DNA of 64,000 bases from Streptomyces antibioticus (lineage in GTDB: Bacteria; Actinomycetota; Actinomycetes; Streptomycetales; Streptomycetaceae), in assembly GCF_002019855.1 (NCBI RefSeq), contig NZ_CM007717.1, positions 1,054,001 through 1,118,000 of the forward strand, given 5' to 3'. A model generated the notes under the pieces. The model had not been told where the DNA came from. It saw nothing but the letters and a program-made list of their open reading frames with translations, and searched no databases. Positions 8,443 through 17,423 of the stretch are shown here, piece after piece (the first letter of the stretch is position 1; each line of letters starts with the position of its first letter). Position numbers and translations under genes: made by a program.

Positions 8443-8931
8443 ATGGACGGAATCACGAGCCTGGGTAGCGTAATTGACGCCCCCGAGCAACAGACGAGCC
8501 TGAGGCTGGCGGCCAACGACAGGGCGCCGGGCAGGGCCCGGTCCTTCACCCGCAACGCCCTGACGGCGTGGGGTGCCGGAGACCTCCTCGACCAAGCGGT
8601 ACTGATCGTCAGCGAACTCACCACCAACGCCGAGCGGCACGGCCGGACTCCCGACCCCAGCTGCGTCCTGCCCGCTAGTGCGGACTGCGAGCCCGTCGAT
8701 GAGATCACGCTGACGCTCGCTCTGCAGGCAGGCGTCGTGGGGATCGAGGTGGAGGACAAGTCCCCGCAGCCTCCGGTGCCGCGCATTCCCTCGCTCTACG
8801 CCATCAGCGGGCGCGGTCTGTGCCTCGTGTCGGCGATGGCCGACGTGTGGACGGCCTGCCCTCTGAAGGACGGCAGCGGAAAGCGGGTGATCGCCTTCAT
8901 CAAGCGCGCGGAACCCCCCGTTACCCCCTGA
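8443..8931 (+). CDS. Anti-sigma-factor-type ATP-binding protein (HATPase_c)
   Basis: 162 aa from ATG 8443, with GAGGG upstream. It shows the GHKL N-box in IVSELTTNAERHG, a degenerate G1 box in GIEVEDKSPQPP and the G2 box in SGRGLCLVSAMADVW. Streptomyces has many short RsbW-like kinases of this kind that regulate sigma factors or, in gene clusters, act as regulators. A 24-bp gap separates it from the HAD gene, so it is probably the first gene of the cargo operon. The in-frame GTG at 8239 is an alternative start. Confidence 0.8.
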   Translation: MDGITSLGSVIDAPEQQTSLRLAANDRAPGRARSFTRNALTAWGAGDLLDQAVLIVSELTTNAERHGRTPDPSCVLPASADCEPVDEITLTLALQAGVVGIEVEDKSPQPPVPRIPSLYAISGRGLCLVSAMADVWTACPLKDGSGKRVIAFIKRAEPPVTP

Positions 8932-8955
8932 GCCCCTCCCCTTGGAGATCACCTC

Positions 8956-9612
8956 ATGCCATCTCGGCTCACGCCCCTGCGCGTGCTTCTACTCGACCTG
9001 GACGGCGTGCTCGTCGACACCCGCCCCGTCATGGAGAGCGCCTGGCACCAGGTCCAGAAGGACCACGGCCTCAACGTGCCATTCGAGATGTACGAGCGTC
9101 ACCTGGGCCGGCCCTTCGCCGACATCATGGACCAGCTCGGCCTCACAGACACCGAGGCGATTCACCAGACGTACTCCCAGGCGTCGACGGCCGCGTCCCA
9201 TCTCGCCCGACAGTTCGACGGCGTCGCGGAAGTCCTGCACGCCTTCGCCTCTGCCGAGTGGCGGCTGGGGATCGTCACCTCGAAGCCGTTGAACCGCGCT
9301 GCCCCGCTCCTGGCCCAGCTCGGCGTTCCGTTCGCCACGGTGCGCACTCCGAACGGGGTGGGCCGGGGCAAACCCGCGCCGGACCCGATCCTGCTCGCCC
9401 TCATCGACCTCGGCGCCGACCCGGCCGATGCGCTGTACATCGGCGACATGGCGGTCGACCAGGAGGCCGCGCGCCGCGCCGGCGTCCCGTACGTGCACGC
9501 GGCCTGGGGCTACGGCGCCCCGGCCCGCCCGGCCCCCGTCGTGGCCGAATCCCCGGAGGACCTGCTGCGTCTCATGGACACCGGGCCGCTCCTCAAAGGG
9601 AGCCAGGCATGA
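8956..9612 (+). CDS. HAD-superfamily phosphatase
   Basis: 218 aa, ATG with GGAGATC upstream. HAD motif I is LLLDLDGVLVDT (nucleophile Asp and acid Asp), motif II IVTSKP, the Lys in GRGKPAPDPILLAL, and motif IV YIGDMAVDQEAARRAG. The insertion type is that of phosphoglycolate and sugar-phosphate phosphatases. Its stop overlaps the next start (ATGA), so it belongs to the cargo operon. Together with the KdsB-like enzyme it may dephosphorylate a sugar acid before nucleotide activation; that is inference. Confidence 0.85.
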   Translation: MPSRLTPLRVLLLDLDGVLVDTRPVMESAWHQVQKDHGLNVPFEMYERHLGRPFADIMDQLGLTDTEAIHQTYSQASTAASHLARQFDGVAEVLHAFASAEWRLGIVTSKPLNRAAPLLAQLGVPFATVRTPNGVGRGKPAPDPILLALIDLGADPADALYIGDMAVDQEAARRAGVPYVHAAWGYGAPARPAPVVAESPEDLLRLMDTGPLLKGSQA

Positions 9613-11453
9613 CACCGTCCAAGCGCACGGCCCTCGGCATCGCCCGGGCAGAGTCAGCTGGCAAGCCCCTGTGGGCACTGGTCGGCGAGGGCGCTCTCGC
9701 GACCATGAAGGCCGACCGGATCACCACGTCCGAGCTGGATGCCTTGCCCGTCGAACCGACATCAGTTGGAGCACGGGTGGACCAGGTGATGGAGTCCCTC
9801 GAAGTGTACGGCGCTGACTTCGCCAGGACGCCGGGTGGCGCGGCGTGGTCGTACGTCCAGCACGTGCCAACGCGGCGCCTGGTCACGCAGGTCGTCCGCA
9901 AGCTGGCCGCGCTCAGCGCCTGGGAGCCGTTCGTGAAGGCCCCCGGTCCGCTGAGGCCCGCGCCGCACGAAGGACTCGTCGGGCTGCGGTCGAGCAGCTC
10001 CCGCGAGTACCGCGCGTGCACCGTCACCTGGTCGGGCATCGCCTACCTGCTCGGAGCCGCGGCCCCCCGCAACCCCCGCCGTTCCCCTCAGTTACGTAAC
10101 CTCCCTCCCCGCCCAGTAGCCGTAGCGGCACCGAGCCCGGCTCCCTCGGAGCTGCCGCGGAGCGAGGTGGTGGCCCTGTCGTGGTCTTCCCGTCACGCCG
10201 ACACTCTCCTGCCGGTGCTGGGGGAACTGGCCCGAGAGGGGTCCCCGAGCCTCGTGGTGGACCTGGCGACCGACCCGGCGGAGCGGTGCCCGGCTTCGGG
10301 AGTCGCGGGGGTGAACCTGTGCTCGCCCCCGACCGGTCTCTTCGACCTCTCCGGCGCTGTGGCCGGTCTGCGGGCGCGGGACGACGGGCGCGTCGTCCGG
10401 GTCGACGAGCACGAGGTGCAGCTGGCCCGTCTGGTCCGTCTCGTGTCCGTACTACTGGAGACGAGCGGCGGGTGCACCCAGCCCTCGTGGCGCTCCGTGA
10501 TCCAGGCGGAGACTTGGCTGGACGGCGTACTCGCCGCAACCCGGCCGCACACCGTCCTCGTCAGCAACGACACCAGCCCACTTGGTGCGTTGGCTGTCCA
10601 TGCGGCAGAGCGCCATGGCGCGAACACCGTGCACGTTCAGCACGGGGCCTGGACGGCCGAGTCGGTCGCATGGCCCGCGCTGCACAGCCGGGACATCGTC
10701 GTCATGGGTGAAAGGGATCTCCCTCTCGCCAGGGCGTGGGCCCGCCGCCCTGATGCCGAGGTCCATGTCCTGGGCCAGCCCCGCTTCGATGCGCTCGCCG
10801 AGCTCGACAGCCAGGCCCAGCGGCGTTACCTGGAGACGCTCCTGGCACCCACCCTTGGCCCAGGACCTAGCCGTATCGCCGTGTGGGCCTGCCAACCCTT
10901 CGGACCTGACCGGCTCAAAGCGCAGGCGGATCTCCTCCTGGACGGCCTGTGGAAGGCCGGCGGCAGCTGGGGCCTCGTCATCGCGCCGCACCCTGCGCAG
11001 AACGTGGACGTCTTCGCCCCTCTACTCGAACGGGACGGCCGGCCGCTCGTCGCCGTCGCCGATCCCCGGGTCGGAGCTCGCGGCTGCCTCGCCGGTGCCG
11101 ATGCCCTGGCGAGCGCCTATTCGACGTGCGGTATCGAAGCCGCCCTGGTGGGCGTTCCGGTGCTCGAAATCGGATCACCCGGCGAGCGCACGCTCGGACT
11201 CTCCGAACACGGCCTCGCACGGCGGTGCAGCACCTCCAATGACGTCGCCGATGCCCTCGCCGCCTTGTACGCAACGCGCCCGCCTGAAGTCCCGGCCGCG
11301 ACGGACACGGTGTGCCGGTGGCGCGGCGACAGCGCCGCCCAGGTCGCGCGCCTCATCACCCGCCGCAACGACGGCCATTCCACGCACTCCCACCACGATG
11401 CCCGCGGCACCGAGTCCGAACTGCCGCAAGGCGAAGGAGCAACCGCCCGATGA
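9609..11453 (+). CDS. GT-B-type glycosyltransferase, capsule/surface-polysaccharide-like
   Basis: 614 aa, ATGA overlap with the HAD gene. The first 170 residues have no motif I recognise. From about 300 onward it looks like a GT-B transferase of the capsular or CDP-polyol type: TVLVSNDTSPLGALAVHAAE, ANTVHVQHGAWTAESVAWP, DIVVMGERDLPLARAW, VHVLGQPRFDAL, and the donor-site stretch ADALASAYSTCGIEAALVGV followed by PVLEIGSPGERTLGL. It has no signal peptide or membrane segment, so it acts in the cytoplasm. The acceptor is unknown; the neighbours suggest a nucleoside-linked acceptor. Confidence 0.6.
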   Translation: MTPSKRTALGIARAESAGKPLWALVGEGALATMKADRITTSELDALPVEPTSVGARVDQVMESLEVYGADFARTPGGAAWSYVQHVPTRRLVTQVVRKLAALSAWEPFVKAPGPLRPAPHEGLVGLRSSSSREYRACTVTWSGIAYLLGAAAPRNPRRSPQLRNLPPRPVAVAAPSPAPSELPRSEVVALSWSSRHADTLLPVLGELAREGSPSLVVDLATDPAERCPASGVAGVNLCSPPTGLFDLSGAVAGLRARDDGRVVRVDEHEVQLARLVRLVSVLLETSGGCTQPSWRSVIQAETWLDGVLAATRPHTVLVSNDTSPLGALAVHAAERHGANTVHVQHGAWTAESVAWPALHSRDIVVMGERDLPLARAWARRPDAEVHVLGQPRFDALAELDSQAQRRYLETLLAPTLGPGPSRIAVWACQPFGPDRLKAQADLLLDGLWKAGGSWGLVIAPHPAQNVDVFAPLLERDGRPLVAVADPRVGARGCLAGADALASAYSTCGIEAALVGVPVLEIGSPGERTLGLSEHGLARRCSTSNDVADALAALYATRPPEVPAATDTVCRWRGDSAAQVARLITRRNDGHSTHSHHDARGTESELPQGEGATAR

Positions 11454-12406
11454 CACACCTGACCGCCGACAGCGTCGCCGAACTCTTCGTCGGCGCTGTC
11501 GCCCTGGCCAAGAGCGGCGAGAGGGTCAGCCCGCGCGGCATGGCGACCCGTGAGGTCCTCGACGTCCATATGCGACTGACCCAGCCGCGGGCCCGCCTGC
11601 TGTCCGCGCCGCCGGTGCGCGTCATCAACCCCGCGTTCGCCGTGGCGGAGACGGTTTGGCACCTCTCCGGCTCGGACGCCCCGTGGATCTTCGACTACAA
11701 CGCGCGTCTGCGACAGTACGCCGACGACGGTGTCCTGCGGGGTGCGTACGGACCGCGGATGCGGAACTGGTCGGGCAGAGTGGATCAGCTGAGCCGCGTC
11801 GTCGAGATCCTGACGGAGGACCCCGACTCCCGCCGGGCGCTGATCCAGCTCTACGACCCGGCCCAGGACGCCGCCGGGCACAAGGACGTGCCCTGCACGC
11901 TGGGCTTTCGCTTCTACCTGCGTGCCGGCCGCCTGCACATGTCGACCACGATGCGTGGTCAGGACGTGTGGATCGGCATGCCGTACGACCTGTTCTTCTA
12001 CACCGTGCTGCACGAGCTGGTCGCGGGCTGGCTCGACGCTGAGCTGGGCGAGTTCCACCACCACGTGGGATCGCTGCACATCTACGACGACCACCTGGAC
12101 CAAGCCGAGCAGCTGAGCTCGGTCACCGCGAGCTCGATCATGCCGGACCTCACCACTCCATGGCGGGGCTTCGACAGCCTCCTCGACCAGGTCGTGGCAC
12201 GGGACGTGACCGGCCACCCGGGCTGGGACACGATGGCAGCCACACTCCACAGCTACCGCCTGTGGAAAGAGGGCTCCCGTGACCAGGCGTGGCGGGTCGC
12301 CGACAAGACCGACGGCCCGCTGGGCGAGGCGCTGACCGCCTGGTACGGCGAGCTGAACCACCGTGCCCGCACCTCCACCACGCTCGAGTCGGCGGGGACG
12401 CGGTGA
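11450..12406 (+). CDS. Thymidylate-synthase-family enzyme, predicted (d)CMP hydroxymethylase
   Basis: 318 aa, ATGA overlap with the glycosyltransferase. Key positions compared with E. coli ThyA: Glu58 is kept in ETVWHL, Cys146 in DVPCTLGFRFYL, Arg166 and Asp169 in MRGQDVW, His207/Tyr209 in LHIYDDH. Asn177, which recognises uracil, is Asp (GMPYD for GLPFN). That change is the mark of T4 dCMP hydroxymethylase and of the CMP hydroxymethylase MilA of mildiomycin synthesis. So the likely reaction is CMP or dCMP plus methylene-tetrahydrofolate to the 5-hydroxymethyl form. Ribo or deoxy preference cannot be read from sequence. Confidence 0.75.
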   Translation: MTHLTADSVAELFVGAVALAKSGERVSPRGMATREVLDVHMRLTQPRARLLSAPPVRVINPAFAVAETVWHLSGSDAPWIFDYNARLRQYADDGVLRGAYGPRMRNWSGRVDQLSRVVEILTEDPDSRRALIQLYDPAQDAAGHKDVPCTLGFRFYLRAGRLHMSTTMRGQDVWIGMPYDLFFYTVLHELVAGWLDAELGEFHHHVGSLHIYDDHLDQAEQLSSVTASSIMPDLTTPWRGFDSLLDQVVARDVTGHPGWDTMAATLHSYRLWKEGSRDQAWRVADKTDGPLGEALTAWYGELNHRARTSTTLESAGTR

Positions 12407-14133
12407 TGGCGGCCACGAACCGCGCGCCCTCGGTCATCCTCGGCCTGTGCTCCTTCACGCACGACTCCTCCGCCGCCCTACTCGTGGACGGGGAGCTGAT
12501 CGGCTTCGTCGAGGAGGAGCGGCTCTCTCAGCAGAAGCACACCAAGGACTATCCCCACCACGCTGTCGACTGGCTGCTGGGAGAGGCCGGGCTCACCTCC
12601 GCGGACATCGACGCGGTGGCCTACAACTTCCAGCCCGCCCACTACCTCGCCGAGTCGTCGACGGCCCTTCGCCTGGCGTTGTCGCCGGCGACGCGCGACC
12701 GGGCGCTGCCGAGGGCTCGCGGCTTCGCCAAGGTGGCACTGCGAACCCAACTGCGCACGCGCGCGCTCGGCCGGCGGTTCCCCTCCGCCCGCGTCCTCCC
12801 TGTCCTGCACCACCGGGCCCACCAGCTTGCGGCGTTCGCCGCTTCTGGGTGGAACGAGTCTGCCGTGCTCGTCGTCGACAGCCTTGGCGAGCGGCAGACC
12901 ACGACAATCGCCCGCGGGCACGACGCGCTCCGCCCCTCCGTCCGCACCCTGCAGGCGATCAACGACCCCGCCTCGCTGGGCTACGTGTACGGCGCGGTCA
13001 CGGAGCACCTCGGGTGGCGTCGCGGTGACGAGGAGGGCACCGTGATGGCACTCGCCGCCCTTGGCGACCCGGAGCGGTTCCGGCACCTGTTCGCCCGGGC
13101 TGTGCGCACCACGCCGACGGGGTTCGTGGTGGACCCCGGATACTTCCCGCCACGCGTACTGACCTCGGGCTACCCGCGGACCTCCCGACGTTTCATCACC
13201 GAGACGTGCCCCGAGCGTCACCCGAGCGAGCCGCTTCAAACCGTCCACCGGGATCTGGCCGCAGCCCTCCAGGAGCGTACCGAGCAGGTGATGGTGCACC
13301 TGGCCCGCCGGGCGGGAATGATCAGCGGATCGCGCCGTCTGTGTGTCGGCGGTGGAGTCGCCACGAACTGCGTGGGCATCGGCCGGATCATCGAGGAGGG
13401 CATCTTCGACGAGGTGTTCGTCCCGCCCGCCCCGGGCGACGCCGGCACCGCGATCGGAGCCGCCATCGCCGTACACACCGGCAGCCGCAGCCGGCGGCCC
13501 GTGTCCGGCGTCGCCCGGGCCTGCTACCTCGGACCGTCGTTCCAGAACCAGGCCCTCGACCTCACGCCGTGGCCCGATCTCCAGCAGAAGACGCTGGGCG
13601 TCGAGACTGCAGAGTTCCTCGCCGACCAGCTCGCCCATGGAATGATCGTCGGCCTCTTCCAGGGCCAGGTCGAGGCGGGCCCCCGCGCCCTGGGGAACCG
13701 TTCGATCCTCGCCTCCCCCCTGGAACCCAGGGTCGTCGAGCGGTTGAACGCCACCGTGAAGTTCCGGGAGCCGTTCCGCCCCTTCGCCCCCATGGTCCTG
13801 GCCGAACGTGCCGGGGAGTTCTTCACCCTCGGTCAGGAGGCCCCGTACATGTCGATGGCGTCCGGCGTGACCGACAAGGCGCGCGAACGCGTGCCGGCCA
13901 TCGTGCACGCCAATGGAACATCCCGGCTGCAGACCGTCGCCCGGTCGCAGAACCCGTTCATGCACGACGTGCTGAGCGCCTTCGCCCGCCGCACCGGGGT
14001 ACCCGTGCTGATCAACACCTCGCTCAACGTCAAGGGGAAGCCGATCTGCGGGACACCGGAGATGGCGCTGGACTGCCTGGTCAACTCCGGGCTGGATGCC
14101 CTGCTGCTGGAAGGCCGGTGGATCACCAAGTGA
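12406..14133 (+). CDS. NodU/CmcH/TobZ-type O-carbamoyltransferase
   Basis: 575 aa; ATG 12406, or GTG 12403 one codon earlier. The N-terminal Kae1-like domain has ILGLCSFTHDSSAALLVDGE and FVEEERLSQQKH, the metal ligands in VLHHRAHQLAAF, VVDSLGERQTT, and GGGVATNC. The C-terminal YrdC-like domain has GLFQGQVEAGPRALGNRSIL, KFREPFRPFAPMVL and PVLINTSLNVKGKPI. The family uses carbamoyl phosphate and ATP to carbamoylate hydroxyl groups of sugars, cephems or nucleosides. Directly after the hydroxymethylase-type enzyme, the new hydroxymethyl group is an obvious candidate acceptor. Confidence 0.9.
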   Translation: MAATNRAPSVILGLCSFTHDSSAALLVDGELIGFVEEERLSQQKHTKDYPHHAVDWLLGEAGLTSADIDAVAYNFQPAHYLAESSTALRLALSPATRDRALPRARGFAKVALRTQLRTRALGRRFPSARVLPVLHHRAHQLAAFAASGWNESAVLVVDSLGERQTTTIARGHDALRPSVRTLQAINDPASLGYVYGAVTEHLGWRRGDEEGTVMALAALGDPERFRHLFARAVRTTPTGFVVDPGYFPPRVLTSGYPRTSRRFITETCPERHPSEPLQTVHRDLAAALQERTEQVMVHLARRAGMISGSRRLCVGGGVATNCVGIGRIIEEGIFDEVFVPPAPGDAGTAIGAAIAVHTGSRSRRPVSGVARACYLGPSFQNQALDLTPWPDLQQKTLGVETAEFLADQLAHGMIVGLFQGQVEAGPRALGNRSILASPLEPRVVERLNATVKFREPFRPFAPMVLAERAGEFFTLGQEAPYMSMASGVTDKARERVPAIVHANGTSRLQTVARSQNPFMHDVLSAFARRTGVPVLINTSLNVKGKPICGTPEMALDCLVNSGLDALLLEGRWITK

Positions 14134-15182
14134 AGATCGGATACAGCTTCTGGGGTTTCCTCGGCAACGGGATCACCGACACTCCGGACGGGGGACGCAG
14201 CCACCGCCGCCCACTGATCGACGCTCTCCTCGCCCGCGGCCACGAGATCGTCTTCCTGCAGGCCAACCGCGACCTGCTCGAGGCCGGCGATGACCTGGGG
14301 AACGCCTACACATTCCACGGCGGCAGCCCGGACATCGATGTCCTGTTCCTGGAGTGGCGCTGGGCGATCAACGGGCGCAACACCACCCCGTGCGGCACCG
14401 AGGGGCACACCTGCGACCTGCACCGCCAAGCCGAACTGGTCAACCGGTACACCGTGCGCAAGAAGACGCCCGCCGTGATCTGGGACAAGGACCGCCAGCT
14501 CCCGCTGGACAGCGTCTTGCGGCGCGCCCCTCAGACCAGCGTGTGCGAGGCCGCTCTCGAACCGACACCGGGCGCCCACCGCCTGCTCTTCCCGGTCGAC
14601 GACCAGCTCCTCGCCTCGGCGGATCCGGTCGCCCTCGCCCAGAAGCCTCGGGACCTCGTCCTCGGGTACGTCGGCAACCAGTACGACCGCGACGAGCACT
14701 TCGACCGCTTCTTCGCGCCGGCCGCCGCCCGGTTCGACCACCTGGTCGGGGGCAAGTGGACCAAGAACAGCCGCTGGCCCCACGTCCGTTTCCTCGGCAG
14801 GCTCCCGTTCGAGGCGGTCCACGCCGTGTACGGCAGGTCCCTGGCGACGGTGCTCATGCTGCCGGAGCGGTACGCCGCCGTCGGGCAGATGACGCAGCGG
14901 ATCTTCGAGGCCGTGCTCGCCGGCTGCCTCCCGCTCGCCCCTGCAGACATCCTTCACGCCGACCGCTTCGTGCCCGCGGAGCTGGTCGTCAGTTCCGGTA
15001 GCGAGGTGATCGAGCGGCTGAACCACTTCCAGCGAATCGCCGGCACCCAGCAGCACGCGGACCTGGTCGCGGCTTGCCTGGACCGCCTGAACCTGTTCCG
15101 CCTGAGTCGGCAGGCCGACGTGTTGGAAGCCGTCCTGGCCATGACCGCCGGCCCCGTCTCGGCGGAACGGGGAGCGGCATGA
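14130..15182 (+). CDS. CgeB/YkvP-like glycosyltransferase
   Basis: 350 aa, GTG start overlapping the carbamoyltransferase stop by 4 bp. It begins KIGYSFWGFLGNGITDTPDG with SHRRPLIDALLARGHEIVFL, then VIWDKDRQLP, LVLGYVGNQYDRDEHF, VRFLGRLPFEAVHAVYGRS and MTQRIFEAVLAGCLPLAPAD. The last blocks match the donor half of CgeB-like glycosyltransferases. It is cytoplasmic and the second sugar-transfer enzyme of the cluster. A short overlapping ORF beginning at the ATGA at 15179 is probably not a gene. Confidence 0.65.
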   Translation: MKIGYSFWGFLGNGITDTPDGGRSHRRPLIDALLARGHEIVFLQANRDLLEAGDDLGNAYTFHGGSPDIDVLFLEWRWAINGRNTTPCGTEGHTCDLHRQAELVNRYTVRKKTPAVIWDKDRQLPLDSVLRRAPQTSVCEAALEPTPGAHRLLFPVDDQLLASADPVALAQKPRDLVLGYVGNQYDRDEHFDRFFAPAAARFDHLVGGKWTKNSRWPHVRFLGRLPFEAVHAVYGRSLATVLMLPERYAAVGQMTQRIFEAVLAGCLPLAPADILHADRFVPAELVVSSGSEVIERLNHFQRIAGTQQHADLVAACLDRLNLFRLSRQADVLEAVLAMTAGPVSAERGAA

Positions 15183-15278
15183 CGCAGCTGACCTCCCAGG
15201 CCATGGCGTCTGGAATCGCCGAACCAGTTCGAACGGCGGGTGCGACCGAGCACCCGCGCACCTCTACGCTGGAGCACC

Positions 15279-15791
15279 ATGAAGAAGGTCGCCATCGTCG
15301 GCTGCGGGGGCAGCGGCAAGTCGTACCTGGCACGCGAGCTGGCCAGGATCCTCGACGCCCCGGTCACCCACCTGGACGCCGCGTACTACGACGACGAGTG
15401 GAACGAGCTGCCGACGGAGAAGTTCACCGCCCTGCAGCGGGAGCTGGTCGCGCAGCCGAGGTGGGTGATCGACGGGAACTACAACTCGACCCTGCAGATC
15501 CGGCTCGAAGCCTGCGACACGGTGGTCCTGATGGACGTCTCGACCATGGCCGCGCTGTACGGGATCCTCTCCCGGCAGATCCGGCACGGGGCCGGGCACA
15601 AGGGCAACGGCGTGCACAACCGCATCCACTGGGGTGTGATCAAGTACGTGGCGACGTACCGCCGCAAGATGCGCCCGCGCGTGATGGCCAAGATCGAGGA
15701 GTTCGCCTCGGGCCGTGCCGACGTGGTGCTGCTGTCCAACCGGCGGCAGACGCGCCGCTGGCTGCGGGAGGTCGCCGCCGAGCACCGCTGA
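15279..15791 (+). CDS. P-loop kinase, adenylate-kinase/FlaR-like
   Basis: 170 aa from ATG 15279 with GGAG upstream. Walker A is VGCGGSGKSYLARELA. HLDAAYYDDEWNELPTEKF and WVIDGNYNSTLQIR are typical of the topology-modulation (FlaR) group of small nucleotide or shikimate-type kinases. A dyad-rich Arg region (RRKMRPRVMAKIEEF) forms the lid. In this setting a nucleotide-monophosphate kinase acting on the modified cytidylate is possible but unproven. Confidence 0.75.
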   Translation: MKKVAIVGCGGSGKSYLARELARILDAPVTHLDAAYYDDEWNELPTEKFTALQRELVAQPRWVIDGNYNSTLQIRLEACDTVVLMDVSTMAALYGILSRQIRHGAGHKGNGVHNRIHWGVIKYVATYRRKMRPRVMAKIEEFASGRADVVLLSNRRQTRRWLREVAAEHR

Positions 15792-15822
15792 GCATTGCAC
15801 GCCCCCGAGTGGAGGGCGCGGC

Positions 15823-16668
15823 ATGAGCGGCACCAACCCCTTCCTGGACCCCGGGCGGCAGACGGAGTTGTACGGGCACGCCTCTCGACTGGCCGGCCGG
15901 TCCAATGCCCTGATGCGGGCGAAAACCTCCGGGAGGCCCGTACCGGACACGATCGTCGGGTTGGTGCGCAACCACCACGAGCGACCGGACGGTCTCGGCC
16001 TGGTACTGGACCTGGGCTGCGGTCGCGGCACGAGCAGCCTGGCCTTCGCCCAGGCACTCGGGCCCCGGCGCGTCGTCGGCCTCGACGCCGCGCCGGCCCT
16101 GATCGAGCACGCCCGCCAGCGCGCCCAGCGGCTACCCGGCCTCCCAGTGAGCTTTATGCAGGGGGATTTCCACCGTCTCCCCGTGCCGGCCGGGTCGTCC
16201 GACATCGTCGTCGCCGCCTTCTGCCTGTACCACTCACCGCGCCCGCAGGCGGTTGTCGCGGAGATCGACCGGGCGCTCGCTCCCGGCGGTCTGGCCGTAC
16301 TCGTCACGAAGGGGCTCGACAGCTACCGAGAGATGGACCAGCTGGTCGCTGCCGCCGGCCTCGACCGGCGAGCCGAGCAGCACGAAAGCCTGTACATCTC
16401 GGTGCACAGCGGCAACCTCGCCGACGTAGTTGCTGTGTCGCTCGATGTGCTCGTCGTGGAGCACGAGGAGCACAGCTTCACCTTCGACGGCCATGACCAC
16501 CTGGCCGAGTACCTGGCCACCAACCCGAAGTACAACCTGGCCCCCGGCTTGTACGGCAATGCGGGCGCCCTCGCGGCGACCCTGCACGAGGTTCTGCCGG
16601 ACCGGCCTCTCACCACCAAGTCCCTCGTGACCTTCGTCGTGGCCCAGGCGCGGGGAGGACAGCAGTGA
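15823..16668 (+). CDS. Class I SAM-dependent methyltransferase
   Basis: 281 aa from ATG 15823, GGAGGG 7 bp upstream. Motif I is VLDLGCGRGTSSLAFAQ, motif II ends in VVGLDAAPALIEHAR, motif post-I MQGDFHRLPVPAGSSDIVVA, then LAPGGLAVLVTKG. The C-terminal third (from about 180) is divergent and would hold the acceptor site. The substrate is unknown. It overlaps the next gene by 4 bp (GTGA), so it belongs to the operon. Confidence 0.82.
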   Translation: MSGTNPFLDPGRQTELYGHASRLAGRSNALMRAKTSGRPVPDTIVGLVRNHHERPDGLGLVLDLGCGRGTSSLAFAQALGPRRVVGLDAAPALIEHARQRAQRLPGLPVSFMQGDFHRLPVPAGSSDIVVAAFCLYHSPRPQAVVAEIDRALAPGGLAVLVTKGLDSYREMDQLVAAAGLDRRAEQHESLYISVHSGNLADVVAVSLDVLVVEHEEHSFTFDGHDHLAEYLATNPKYNLAPGLYGNAGALAATLHEVLPDRPLTTKSLVTFVVAQARGGQQ

Positions 16669-17423
16669 GGATCCGCTATTTCACCAAGCACTACGAGACG
16701 CCTGGCTCGGTGGCCTCGGCAGCCCGCCACCACGCGTGGCTCGCCGAGCACGTACGGCCGTTGCGCCTGCCGGGTTTGTCGGTGGTCGGGCCGACCAGCC
16801 TGACGTACGAGCGGATCGACGGGCGCCCGGCCCGGCCCGAGGACCTGCCGTCCCTCGCCGCGCTGCTGGGCGACGCCCATGGAGCCGCCTGGACCAGCGA
16901 CCTCCGACCGGCCGCGCTGAACACCCCACACCGATTCCGCGACGGCACCGCATTCGACGACTACATCGGTCCCCGCGAGACGGCCCTGCGGAGAAGACTC
17001 GAGCAGGGCCACCTGCCGGACCGGGCAGCCCTCCAGACGATGCTCGGGCTGCTGGAGAAGACCGCCGAGGGGCCAACTGCCTTCTACAAAGACAGCAATC
17101 CCCGGAACTTCATCGTCACCGAGGCCGGCGGCATCTACACCGTAGACACCGACGACCTCACGCTCGCCCCGATGGGTTACGACCTGGCGAAGCTGATCGT
17201 GACGCTGAGCCTGACATACGGGCCTCTCCCGGCCCCAGCCATCGACGCCGCCCTCCTCGCCTACAACGAGGCCGCCGAACGCCACGCCACCCGGCTCGGC
17301 ACCACGGACCGGGAGCGACTCGACGACTTCCTCGCCCTGCACTCCGTACTGACCGCTCCTTACGTCGGGCGCAACGGCTACCGCTACAGCTGGCCCCGCC
17401 CCTACCTCCGAGGTTCCGCGTGA
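16665..17423 (+). CDS. APH/choline-kinase-like small-molecule kinase
   Basis: 252 aa, GTG overlap with the methyltransferase. The catalytic loop reads FYKDSNPRNFIVTEAGGIYT with VDTDDL: the Asp and Asn of the Brenner-type loop and the metal-binding Asp, with the usual His replaced. The N-terminal lobe is short; no Gly-rich loop is clear. Such kinases phosphorylate antibiotic or sugar hydroxyls. Two different APH-like proteins in this operon (see 18073) suggest protection of, or activation for, two hydroxyl groups. Confidence 0.65.
   Translation: MRIRYFTKHYETPGSVASAARHHAWLAEHVRPLRLPGLSVVGPTSLTYERIDGRPARPEDLPSLAALLGDAHGAAWTSDLRPAALNTPHRFRDGTAFDDYIGPRETALRRRLEQGHLPDRAALQTMLGLLEKTAEGPTAFYKDSNPRNFIVTEAGGIYTVDTDDLTLAPMGYDLAKLIVTLSLTYGPLPAPAIDAALLAYNEAAERHATRLGTTDRERLDDFLALHSVLTAPYVGRNGYRYSWPRPYLRGSA

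Noticed and set aside
15179..15826. ORF starting at the ATGA overlap after the CgeB-like gene
   Set aside because: Only the first 25 codons look possible; the rest is the shadow of the P-loop kinase frame. No stand-alone gene is supported.
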